Part shown: in pieces, positions 35,629-43,111 of the stretch | Layout of the letters: each line of letters begins with the position of its first letter | Position numbering within the stretch: position 1 is the stretch's first letter | From: DATMXS01 sp035561355 | Lineage (GTDB): Bacteria; Acidobacteriota; Terriglobia; Bryobacterales; Bryobacteraceae | Assembly: GCA_035561355.1 (NCBI GenBank) | Contig: DATMXS010000095.1 | Coordinates: 12,909-76,908 of the forward strand | Length of the DNA: 64,000 nucleotides | Direction: 5' to 3' | The notes under the pieces: generated by a model | What the model saw: the letters and a program-made list of their open reading frames with translations, nothing else | Databases searched by the model: none | What the model was told of the DNA's origin: nothing | Translations under genes and position numbers: made by a program

Positions 35629-36132
35629 TTACTGCAGCTCTCCGTGGTCCGGATCCGGGCTGACGGAATGAAGGTTGGCTTCAAGGTAGTCCCGGAGAGC
35701 GCGGATAATCTGGTGGCGGTTCTCATCCATCAACTCCCAGTCGGCCAAGTAGGTTTGTGGCTCGATCTCCACGGCGAGCAGCGACAGCGGGTCGCAGACG
35801 CCTGCATCCCGCAGAGCGTAAAAGAGATATACAAGACCACCGCCGCAGTGGCTCCGGCCGAAAAGGTCGCAGCCCAGGCAGGCTCGATTTTCCGCATTTC
35901 CGTTCAGCACACGCAACAGGGCGACTTCCATGCGCGTCTCATACACAAGCGACGGGTGCCCAACGGCGGTTCCGGGCGGATCGTAGCCGTGGGAGGGCAG
36001 GCGGTTGAGCAAAACGTCCCAGCACTCGGACGAGCCCAGCGGCAGGACTCGGTCGCGGATGCGGCGCTCGAACTCGAGCAGGGCATCCGTGATGCGTTCG
36101 CGTCTTAGGAAATCGGCGCTCGGGTCTGACAT
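35629..36132 (-). CDS. Hypothetical cytoplasmic protein with a Cys/His cluster
   Basis: The product has 167 residues from the ATG at 36132 (MSDPSADFLRRERI). I recognise no family. Visible features: a helical N-terminus, a central stretch NRACLGCDLFGRSHCGGG with three cysteines and a histidine that could bind metal, and an acidic C-terminus (SPDPDHGELQ). There is no signal peptide or membrane segment. It is convergent with manA (five bases apart) and divergent from the membrane spermidine-synthase-like gene, with only 26 bases between the two starts. Confidence 0.55.
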   Translation of the reverse strand: MSDPSADFLRRERITDALLEFERRIRDRVLPLGSSECWDVLLNRLPSHGYDPPGTAVGHPSLVYETRMEVALLRVLNGNAENRACLGCDLFGRSHCGGGLVYLFYALRDAGVCDPLSLLAVEIEPQTYLADWELMDENRHQIIRALRDYLEANLHSVSPDPDHGELQ

Positions 36133-36158
36133 CGCCGCACGTAGCTTAACATAGGAAC

Positions 36159-38537
36159 TTGACGGAACAATCGAACGTCGGCGCGGGCCAGTGGAAAGGC
36201 GTCTATATAGGCGTCGGGTTGACCACGCTGGCCACACTCCTCATCGAGCTTTCGCTCACTCGCATCTTTTCTGTTATCTTTTACTACCACTTCGCGTTTC
36301 TGGCCATCTCCATTGCTTTGTTCGGCCTCGGCGCTGGTGGAGTCCTCTCTTACCCTCTCTCACGCTGGCGCGTCCCGCTGTTCACTAAGCTGGGCTGTCT
36401 GGCGATGCTGAATGCCGCCCTTGTCGTGGGAGCCCTGACGTTCCTGCTCTCGCTTCGCGGCGAGCCGGGATACGGAGCGCTCGCGCTGGTCTATTTCGCC
36501 ACTGCGCTGCCGTTCATCGGTTCGGGCACCATTCTGTCGCTCACGATCTCGGAGACAATCGAACGCGTCAACCGGGTGTACTTCGCCGATCTGCTCGGCG
36601 CGGCGGCAGGATGCATCCTGCTGGTGCCACTGTTGAACCGGCTCGGTGGGCCGAACGCGGTCCTTGCGGCCTCGGCGCTATTCGCAGCGTCGGCAATTGT
36701 CTGGTTCGCACTTTCGGGCGCGCGTGCGCTGTTTCGCACTTCCATCGTGCTCACCGCCGCGAGCGTGCTGCTGATTGCAATGAACGCCGGTGGGCGCGTG
36801 CTTGACGTCCGGTATGCGAAGGGTAAGCAGCTTGCGAGCGAGAAGTTCGTCCGCTGGAACAGCTTCTCCCGCGTGGCGCTCGGCACCGACCCGAACGGGC
36901 AGCCGAACATCGTGATCGACGCGGATGCAGCTACAGGCATACCGAATTTCGATTTCGCGAACCTCACCCCTGAGGAACGTCAAGGGCTGCTCTACATGGG
37001 GCCGGGACTGCCCTACGTGCTGCGTCCGGGCGCGAAGACGCTCGTCATCGGCGCGGGCGGCGGGTGGGACGTGGCGCGCGCGCTGGCCTCGGGCAGCCGG
37101 GACGTGACCGGAGTCGAGATCAACCCCATCATCGCGAAGACGATCATGATGGAGCGCTTTCCGCATCTCAGCCGCGGGCTCTATCTGCGGCCCGAAGTGC
37201 GCATCAAGATCGAGGACGGCCGCGGGTTCGTTCGTTCCAGCCCGGAGCGCTACCAGGTGATACAGGCGACGCTGGTTGATACGTGGGCGGCGACCGCCGC
37301 CGGGGCTTTCGCGCTTTCCGAAAACAACCTGTATACCGTAGAGGCGTTTCAGGAATACCTTTCTCATCTCACGCCGGACGGTATCCTTGTGTTCACCCGC
37401 TGGGGCCTGGAGCCGGCGCGTGAATCCTTGCGGCTGTTGTCGCTGGCCCGTGAGGCACTGGCGCGGCTTGGGGAGCGGGATCTCTGGAAGCACGTAGTAG
37501 TCGTGCGCGAGGGCAGCGAGAAGCAGCTTGCCGGGTGGGGCAACGTCGATACCGTGGTAATCGCCCGGAAGCCGCTCACGATGACGGACATGACGCGCGT
37601 CCGCGAGGCGGTGAGCAAGGGTGGGCTCCGGGAGATCTACGTGCCCGATGCGCGTATCCCGAACGCGTTCACCGACTATCTACACAGTCCGGACCCGCAC
37701 CGCTTCGCGCAAGAATACCGCTACGACATCTCACCCGTCGCCGATAACCGGCCGTTCTTCTTCTATACCGTGCAACCGCGCGACTTCTGGCAGTTCCTGC
37801 ACAGCGCTTCACGCCTGAGCGCTGACTACAACATCAACCGCGCGGTACCGCTGGTATTCGGCCTGCTCCTGATCAGCGTGCTCGCTACCGCCGTGATGCT
37901 GTTACTTCCCAGAATGGTACTCGGCAGCCGCCTCCCGAAGGACCCGAAGACCTTGCGTTTCCTCTGGTACTTCATATTCATCGGTGCGGGCTACATCATG
38001 ATCCAGGTCGCGCTGGTGCAGAAATTCGTGCTATTCCTGGCGCACCCCACTTACGCGCTTACGGGCATCATCTTCTCGATGCTGGTCTCGAGCGGACTCG
38101 GGAGCTATTACAGCCGGCGCATCATCCGGGGAATGGACGTGCGTCTCCAGGCGGTGCTCGCGGGTGTGGGGCTGCTGGTGGCGGTGCTGGCGTTCGGCAT
38201 CTCGGCGCTGCTTGGAACCGGCGTAGGGCTGCCGCTTTGGGTGAAGTTCCCGATGGCGGTCGTCCTGATCGCTCCAGTCGGGTTTTTCATGGGCATCCCG
38301 TTCCCGACGGGGTTGGATCGGCTGGAAGTCGAGCACCGGCCATCGGTACGGTGGGCCTGGTCACTGAACGCCGCTGCAAGTGTGCTCGGCAGCGTGCTGG
38401 CCATCGTGCTTGCGATCTACATCGGGCTACGGGAGACACTGCTGGCCGGTGGCGCAATGTACCTGCTCGCAATGGCATCAGTGCGCTGGAGTTCCCGGCG
38501 CGCCGCGGCGAAGCCCGCCTCGACGGTCAGTGTTTGA
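36159..38537 (+). CDS. Membrane-embedded spermidine-synthase-like methyltransferase-fold protein
   Basis: The product has 792 residues with a TTG start at 36159. Residues about 12-210 hold six or seven membrane segments. The central part (about 255-500) has a Rossmann core of spermidine synthase type: LVIGAGGGWDVARALA (motif I), VTGVEINPII, KIEDGRGFVRSSPERYQVI and TPDGILVFTRW. A second membrane block (about 565-780) has seven or more segments. Similar large fusion proteins occur in many environmental bacteria, annotated only as spermidine-synthase-like. The gate-keeping Asp of true aminopropyltransferases is not clearly conserved (QATLVDTW is in its place), so the substrate is unknown. Confidence 0.75.
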   Translation: MTEQSNVGAGQWKGVYIGVGLTTLATLLIELSLTRIFSVIFYYHFAFLAISIALFGLGAGGVLSYPLSRWRVPLFTKLGCLAMLNAALVVGALTFLLSLRGEPGYGALALVYFATALPFIGSGTILSLTISETIERVNRVYFADLLGAAAGCILLVPLLNRLGGPNAVLAASALFAASAIVWFALSGARALFRTSIVLTAASVLLIAMNAGGRVLDVRYAKGKQLASEKFVRWNSFSRVALGTDPNGQPNIVIDADAATGIPNFDFANLTPEERQGLLYMGPGLPYVLRPGAKTLVIGAGGGWDVARALASGSRDVTGVEINPIIAKTIMMERFPHLSRGLYLRPEVRIKIEDGRGFVRSSPERYQVIQATLVDTWAATAAGAFALSENNLYTVEAFQEYLSHLTPDGILVFTRWGLEPARESLRLLSLAREALARLGERDLWKHVVVVREGSEKQLAGWGNVDTVVIARKPLTMTDMTRVREAVSKGGLREIYVPDARIPNAFTDYLHSPDPHRFAQEYRYDISPVADNRPFFFYTVQPRDFWQFLHSASRLSADYNINRAVPLVFGLLLISVLATAVMLLLPRMVLGSRLPKDPKTLRFLWYFIFIGAGYIMIQVALVQKFVLFLAHPTYALTGIIFSMLVSSGLGSYYSRRIIRGMDVRLQAVLAGVGLLVAVLAFGISALLGTGVGLPLWVKFPMAVVLIAPVGFFMGIPFPTGLDRLEVEHRPSVRWAWSLNAAASVLGSVLAIVLAIYIGLRETLLAGGAMYLLAMASVRWSSRRAAAKPASTVSV

Positions 38538-38540
38538 AGC

Positions 38541-38891
38541 TTAAGGAAGGCCTGATCGCGGCTCCGAGCGGGCATCGCCGCGCTTGACCTGTGCCCGGCG
38601 GCGGCCTTTCTTCAGGTTCGCCGCGGCTCGCTGCCGGGCTGCTTCGCTGATTTGAATTTTGTTGACCACCTGCTTCGCGCCCCCGAGCCTCGCAAGGCGG
38701 GTAGCGACCCCTTTTCTTTGAATGATCTCGGTGTGGCCCTCAATGTACGCCACGCCGCCTTGCACGCGGACTTTGAAGTTGTCGGCCGCGATCTTCGATT
38801 TTGAGAACCGCAGCCGGATCGCCGCTTCCACGTCGCGGTCAGGCTGGATCGGCAGCGCGGCAAACGCCAGTGCCAGCACAAGCGCAAGCAT
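38541..38891 (-). CDS. Secreted BON-domain protein
   Basis: The product has 116 residues: a signal peptide (MLALVLALAFAALP), then a BON domain at about residues 20-85 (DVEAAIRLRFSKSKIAADNFKV, VQGGVAYIEGHTEI, VNKIQIS) and a strongly basic tail. BON domains bind phospholipid membranes, often protecting the envelope under osmotic stress. GAGGAGGA lies about seven bases before the ATG. It is convergent with the spermidine-synthase-like gene, three bases apart. Confidence 0.82.
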   Translation of the reverse strand: MLALVLALAFAALPIQPDRDVEAAIRLRFSKSKIAADNFKVRVQGGVAYIEGHTEIIQRKGVATRLARLGGAKQVVNKIQISEAARQRAAANLKKGRRRAQVKRGDARSEPRSGLP

Positions 38892-39006
38892 AGAGTCGTC
38901 CTCCTCACAATGTAGTGCGCTCGTACGGTCCGGTCCTCTCCAGTTATCTCCTAGTTACTTCGGATTACTACTCCCGCTGCACCGCCGGTATACGCCCTCA
39001 CTGGGG

Positions 39007-39052
39007 GTACTGGTACCAGTACGTAGTACTAAACATGGGAGTCTGGTACTCC
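39007..39052. promoter_or_regulatory. Nested palindromes upstream of the CpaE-like genes (candidate operator)
   Basis: GTACTGGTACCAGTAC (39007-39022) is a perfect 16-base palindrome. GGAGT-CTGGT-ACTCC (39038-39052) is a second inverted repeat. CTGGTAC occurs in both (39010 and 39043), 33 bases apart on the same helix face. The 250-base intergenic region is less GC-rich than its surroundings and rich in TAC/GTA. It fits a two-site operator for a dimeric regulator, about 90-135 bases before the ATG at 39142. Confidence 0.45.
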
Positions 39053-39141
39053 AAAATCCCAAGTTCTCTGCGACGATATTGTTTAGCAGCGCATCAGATG
39101 GGCAGCGCGCATCGCAGCGTCCAGATCGTCTGGGTAGAAAC

Positions 39142-40314
39142 ATGCATCCTCTGACAACGGCACTCATCATTTCGGACGACCGGCTCAGGGCTGAGTTGGC
39201 GGCGGCACTGGTAGATCAACCGGTGCGGGTTGTTTTCGAAAGCAGCTATTTCGAGCCTGTACAGCTCAAGCGCTTCAACCTGGATGTCGTATTCATGGAT
39301 GCGCAACCGCCGAGCGAGTCGATCGAAGTCGCCCTTGTGAAGTTGCGGGGCGTATGCCCGACCTGCATGGTTGCCGGAGTGAGCGGAACTGCCGATCCGA
39401 ACGCGGTGCTCGCCGCGCTTCGGGCAGGCGCGAACGAGATTATCCTGCCACCGATCGCGGACACGGTGCAAACCGCAGTGGGCCGGATCGCAACGATGAT
39501 CACCCGCCGCGACCCGGTCCGATCGGCGAAAACGGTGGGTTTTGTGTCGGCCAAGGGCGGCTGCGGCGCGACGACATTCGCGTGCCACATTGCCGCGAGC
39601 TTGAACCGGACAACCAATCACGACATCCTGCTGGCGGATCTCGATTTCAACGCGGGGTTAAGCGGCTTTCTGCTGAAGACGCGGAGCCAGTACACAATCG
39701 TGGATGCGGCGATGAACGCGGAACGGCTGGACGCGAGCCTCTGGAAGGGCTACACGTCCTCTTACAAGCCGCGGTTCGACGTGATGCCGTCGCCGATGGC
39801 GATCAGCTATCCCGAGGGCTTTCATCCGGAAAGGGTCCGCCAGGCTATGCGCGCGGCAACCGGATTCTACGGCTGGATCATCGCGGATCTGGGGCGCGGA
39901 CTGAATCCGTTCTCTGCGGAGGTTATTTCAGACCTCGATGAAATCTGCCTGGTCACAAACCCGTCGATCACATCGCTGTATCAGGCGAAGCAGGTCCTTG
40001 AGCGGGCGACCGAGCGCGGCATCCCCCGCGAACGGTTTCGCCTGATTCTGAACCAGGTGGAACAGCGCCAGCCGCTCGATCGTGGAGAGATCGAAAAGGT
40101 CCTTCGCTCCCCGATCTTCGCTGAAGTGCCGCTTCGCAGCGGTCTTGACGAGGCCTATGCCGACGGCCGCCTGATGGATCCCGACAGCCATCTCGGTCGG
40201 GACTTTGAGCGGATCGCCGCCAAACTCGCCGGAGTCGATGAGCCTGGGCAGCCCACGAAGGGCTGGCCCTTCTTCCTTGGACGGCGCGGCACTGCTCCCG
40301 CCACGGCCGGTTAG
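39142..40314 (+). CDS. CpaE/TadZ-like protein: receiver-like domain plus MinD-type ATPase, copy 1
   Basis: The product has 390 residues from the ATG at 39142 (MHPLTTALIISDDRL), the start that aligns with copy 2. Residues 1-115 form a receiver-like domain with acidic DD (11-12) and VVFMDAQ, but without the usual Lys after the last strand (LPPI instead). The MinD/ParA-type domain has the deviant Walker A AKGGCGATT (signature Lys138; the P-loop Lys is Ala), switch I LADLDFNAGLSGFLL and switch II-like IADLGRG. The C-terminus ends with LRSGLDEAYADGRLM, typical of CpaE. CpaE/TadZ localises Tad pilus assembly at the pole, but no tad genes are near. It is followed by a paralogue. Confidence 0.82.
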   Translation: MHPLTTALIISDDRLRAELAAALVDQPVRVVFESSYFEPVQLKRFNLDVVFMDAQPPSESIEVALVKLRGVCPTCMVAGVSGTADPNAVLAALRAGANEIILPPIADTVQTAVGRIATMITRRDPVRSAKTVGFVSAKGGCGATTFACHIAASLNRTTNHDILLADLDFNAGLSGFLLKTRSQYTIVDAAMNAERLDASLWKGYTSSYKPRFDVMPSPMAISYPEGFHPERVRQAMRAATGFYGWIIADLGRGLNPFSAEVISDLDEICLVTNPSITSLYQAKQVLERATERGIPRERFRLILNQVEQRQPLDRGEIEKVLRSPIFAEVPLRSGLDEAYADGRLMDPDSHLGRDFERIAAKLAGVDEPGQPTKGWPFFLGRRGTAPATAG

Positions 40315-40522
40315 CCGGCCGCTTCTTTTCCAGAACACGTACGCAATCCGGCCCTTCGCCGGCCGCTGGGGATCGTGTGCATACTCGCCGTATCGCCGCG
40401 TGGATGATGACTCGCGCGCCGAGTTGGGCACCGCGGGAAGACACTGGCGCTCGCCAACCCTGCTTCATATATCAAGGACCGGGGCGCATCCACCTCGGAT
40501 GCTCTCGAAAGGAATCCACGCT

Positions 40523-41683
40523 GTGCGTCCCTATTCCACCGCTCTGATCATCGGCGACCCGCAACTGCGGACGACCCTCCGCTCCGCGCTGGCGCACTAC
40601 CCGGTCCGGATCGTGCTGGAGGACCGGCAACTCGACTTCGTGCATCTGAAGCGCCTCGATTTCGATGTCATCTTCATCGATGCCGAGCCCGTGGGTGAGC
40701 GGATCGCCGAGGTGGTCGCCCGGATTAGCGCTGCGAAGCCTTCGGCTCTGATTGTTGCCATCGGAGATGAAGCGAGGCCTGACGCTGTGCTGGCCGCACT
40801 CAGGGCGGGCGCCGGCGAGATTATTCTGCCGCCCGTTGATAACCGGCTCGCCGCGGTGATGGATCGGCTATCAGCGACGCTCGGCAAGCGCGTGACGGCG
40901 ACTGTGGCCAAACAAGTGGCATTTGTTTCTGCGAAGGGCGGATGCGGAGCGACCACGCTGGCCTGTCATGTCGCCTCCTGCCTGAACTCGACAGCCCCGC
41001 TGAATGTGCTTCTGCTCGACCTGGACTTCAATGCCGGACTGAGCGGCTTCCTGCTTAGGGCGAAGACACAGTACACCGTCGTCGATGCAGCGGTGAACGC
41101 GCACAGGATGGATGCGAGCCTCTGGAAGGGTTACGTCACCGCCTGCAAACCGCGGCTTGACGTGCTGCCTTCTCCGATCTCGACTGTGTTCCGCGAGGAC
41201 TTCCGGCCGGACACGCTGCGCGAGGCGATGTTAACGGCGAACGGCTTGTACGACTGGGTGATCGCCGACCTCGGGCGCGGCCTGAACCCGTACTCCGCCG
41301 AACTCCTCGGCGGTTTCGACGAGATCTGCCTGGTCACCACGCCAACCGCCAGCGCAGTCTATCAGGCCGGCCAGATACTGGCTCGCGCGGTGGAACGCGG
41401 CGTGGCGCGCGAACGCATTCGGTTGATCGTAAATCAAACCCATCCGACCCAGTCCATGAATCGCGGCGAGATGGAACGCTCGCTCGCCCTTCGCGTCTTC
41501 GCCGAAATCCCGTACCGGGACGGGATCGAGGAGGGGTGTCTCGAAGGCCGGCTGATGCAGCCAAATTCCGCGTATGGCCGCGATTGCTCGCGGCTCGCCG
41601 GCAAGTTAACTGATGAACTGGCGGCGGACGAGCACCACAAGCGGTTCTGGAGCTTCCTGGGCGGACGCCGGAAGGCGAGCTAA
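40523..41683 (+). CDS. CpaE/TadZ-like protein: receiver-like domain plus MinD-type ATPase, copy 2
   Basis: The product has 386 residues from the GTG at 40523, chosen because it follows AAAGGA and aligns with copy 1 (VRPYSTALIIGDP against MHPLTTALIISDD); an ATG at 40499 is an alternative. The domain order matches copy 1, and the deviant Walker A AKGGCGATT again has Lys138 and lacks the P-loop Lys. Long blocks are identical or nearly so (DLDFNAGLSGFLL, VDAA-NA, DASLWKGY, IADLGRGLNP, DEICLVT). The two clearly arose by tandem duplication. A 208-base gap with no hairpin separates them. They could form a heterodimer at a pole or regulate a distant Tad system; this is inference. Confidence 0.82.
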   Translation: MRPYSTALIIGDPQLRTTLRSALAHYPVRIVLEDRQLDFVHLKRLDFDVIFIDAEPVGERIAEVVARISAAKPSALIVAIGDEARPDAVLAALRAGAGEIILPPVDNRLAAVMDRLSATLGKRVTATVAKQVAFVSAKGGCGATTLACHVASCLNSTAPLNVLLLDLDFNAGLSGFLLRAKTQYTVVDAAVNAHRMDASLWKGYVTACKPRLDVLPSPISTVFREDFRPDTLREAMLTANGLYDWVIADLGRGLNPYSAELLGGFDEICLVTTPTASAVYQAGQILARAVERGVARERIRLIVNQTHPTQSMNRGEMERSLALRVFAEIPYRDGIEEGCLEGRLMQPNSAYGRDCSRLAGKLTDELAADEHHKRFWSFLGGRRKAS

Positions 41684-41727
41684 CGCATAGAGCGCGCGTC
41701 CGGCGGAGGGCCTGCCGTCTAGGGCGG

Positions 41728-41756
41728 TTGCATTCTCCCTTCAGAGCCTTGATAAT
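41728..41756 (+). promoter_or_regulatory. Complete sigma-70-type promoter for the Gfo/Idh/MocA gene
   Basis: TTGCAT (-35, 41728-41733), a 17-base spacer and GATAAT (-10, 41751-41756) precede the ATG at 41767 by ten bases. Transcription should start within about four bases of the ATG. It is the best-formed of the leaderless-type promoters in the window. Confidence 0.6.
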
Positions 41757-41766
41757 TGCGCTCAAT

Positions 41767-42975
41767 ATGTCCGAATTGGCTCGTAGGGACTTCTTACGCG
41801 GCGCCGGTACCGCTACGGCCGGCATGACCGCCGCCTCCTATTCGCGCGTTTTGGGCGCGAACGACCGCATTCAACTTGGCCTCATCGGGTGCGGCGACCG
41901 CGGCACCGGGGTCATGAACAACTTCATCAAAACCGATCAGGTGCAGGTGACTGCGCTTTGCGATATCTACGACGCGCACATCGAACGTGCACGGCAGCGA
42001 GGCGCGACGGGCGCAAAGGGCTTCAGCGACCATCGTAAGCTGCTCGACACAAAAGACCTGGACGCGGTCCTGATCGCCACGCCCGACCACTGGCACGCCG
42101 TCATCGCCATAGACGCTCTCAACGCCATGAAGGACGTCTATGTCGAAAAGCCGCTCACGCTCAAGCCCGAGGAGGGCCCCGAAATCGTTAAGGCCGCGCG
42201 CATCAACGAGCGGGTATGCCAGGTGGGCATGCAGCAGCGCTCCGGTGCGCACTACATCGAGGCCAAGCAAACTTACATCGAGGCCGGAAAGCTCGGCAAG
42301 ATCACGCTGGCGCGCACGTGGTGGCATGGCAACACATATCACCTGCGGAAGGCGCCGGCTTCGTTGCAGTCAAAACCTTCCAACCTCGATTGGGGCCGGT
42401 TCCTCGGTCCAGTCAAATGGCGGGACTACGATCCACAGCAGTACTTCAACTGGCGCGCGTATCTTGAATTCGGCGGTGGGCAAATCACCGATTTGTTCAC
42501 GCACTGGATCGACGTGGTTCATATGTTCATGGGCAGGGACATCCCCGTCGCCGCCGTCGCTTCGGGTGGCGTATATGCGTACAAAGACGGCCGGACCGCT
42601 CCGGATACGATCAACGTTTTGCTCGAGTACCCGGGCGACCTGACCGCTACTTTCGAGGCGACGCTGGTGCCCGGCATCCGAGGCGAGGGAATCGAGTTCT
42701 GCGGCACGGAAGGCCGGCTGTATATCGACCGCGGACGGTACGAGTTCTGGCCCGTGCGGTCGAAGACGCCGGTAGTCGTGAAGGGGCCGGACTACGACTT
42801 CACGCTGGACCATGTGAAGAACTTCCTGGAGTGCACGCGAACACGCAAGCAGCCGGCGGGCGATGTGCTCATCGGCCACAGGTCTGCGCAGGCCAGTCAC
42901 TTGGGGAACATCGCTTACACCCAGAGGAGAAGGATCGATTTCGATCCGATCCGGGAGGAGATACTGCCGCTGTAG
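41767..42975 (+). CDS. Tat-exported Gfo/Idh/MocA-family oxidoreductase
   Basis: The product has 402 residues from the ATG at 41767, which begins the twin-arginine signal SELARRDFLRGAGTATAGM; the promoter position supports it over an ATG 13 codons earlier. The Rossmann domain starts at LGLIGCGDRGTG (about 40); VLIATPDHWHAVIAIDA and VYVEKPLTLKPEEG carry the family EKP motif (about 138). The C-terminal beta-sheet domain includes GGGQITDLFTHWIDVVH. Such secreted, cofactor-retaining oxidoreductases are numerous in Acidobacteria and Planctomycetes and probably act on sugars or glycosides. The substrate is unknown. A strong hairpin lies downstream. Confidence 0.85.
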   Translation: MSELARRDFLRGAGTATAGMTAASYSRVLGANDRIQLGLIGCGDRGTGVMNNFIKTDQVQVTALCDIYDAHIERARQRGATGAKGFSDHRKLLDTKDLDAVLIATPDHWHAVIAIDALNAMKDVYVEKPLTLKPEEGPEIVKAARINERVCQVGMQQRSGAHYIEAKQTYIEAGKLGKITLARTWWHGNTYHLRKAPASLQSKPSNLDWGRFLGPVKWRDYDPQQYFNWRAYLEFGGGQITDLFTHWIDVVHMFMGRDIPVAAVASGGVYAYKDGRTAPDTINVLLEYPGDLTATFEATLVPGIRGEGIEFCGTEGRLYIDRGRYEFWPVRSKTPVVVKGPDYDFTLDHVKNFLECTRTRKQPAGDVLIGHRSAQASHLGNIAYTQRRRIDFDPIREEILPL

Positions 42976-43039
42976 GGCGGGGCGCGGGGCGCGCATGGAA
43001 CATGCCGCCTGCGGCCCGTGGCCTCAGGCAAGAATGAAA

Positions 43040-43068
43040 GTGGCCCGCGACGTTTAGCCGCGGGCCAC
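43040..43068. terminator. Bidirectional hairpin between convergent genes
   Basis: GTGGCCCGCG (43040-43049) pairs perfectly with CGCGGGCCAC (43059-43068) around a nine-base loop. It lies between the convergent ends of the oxidoreductase and rne. There is no U-tract on either side. Confidence 0.55.
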
Positions 43069-43111
43069 ACGGATCAGCAGGATCGTTTCGTCTGGCCGCT
43101 CGCCTCCCGAG

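Noticed and set aside
38722..39141. Extension of the first CpaE-like protein back to 38722
   Set aside because: It crosses the oppositely oriented BON gene and the palindromic region; the paralogue aligns from 39142.
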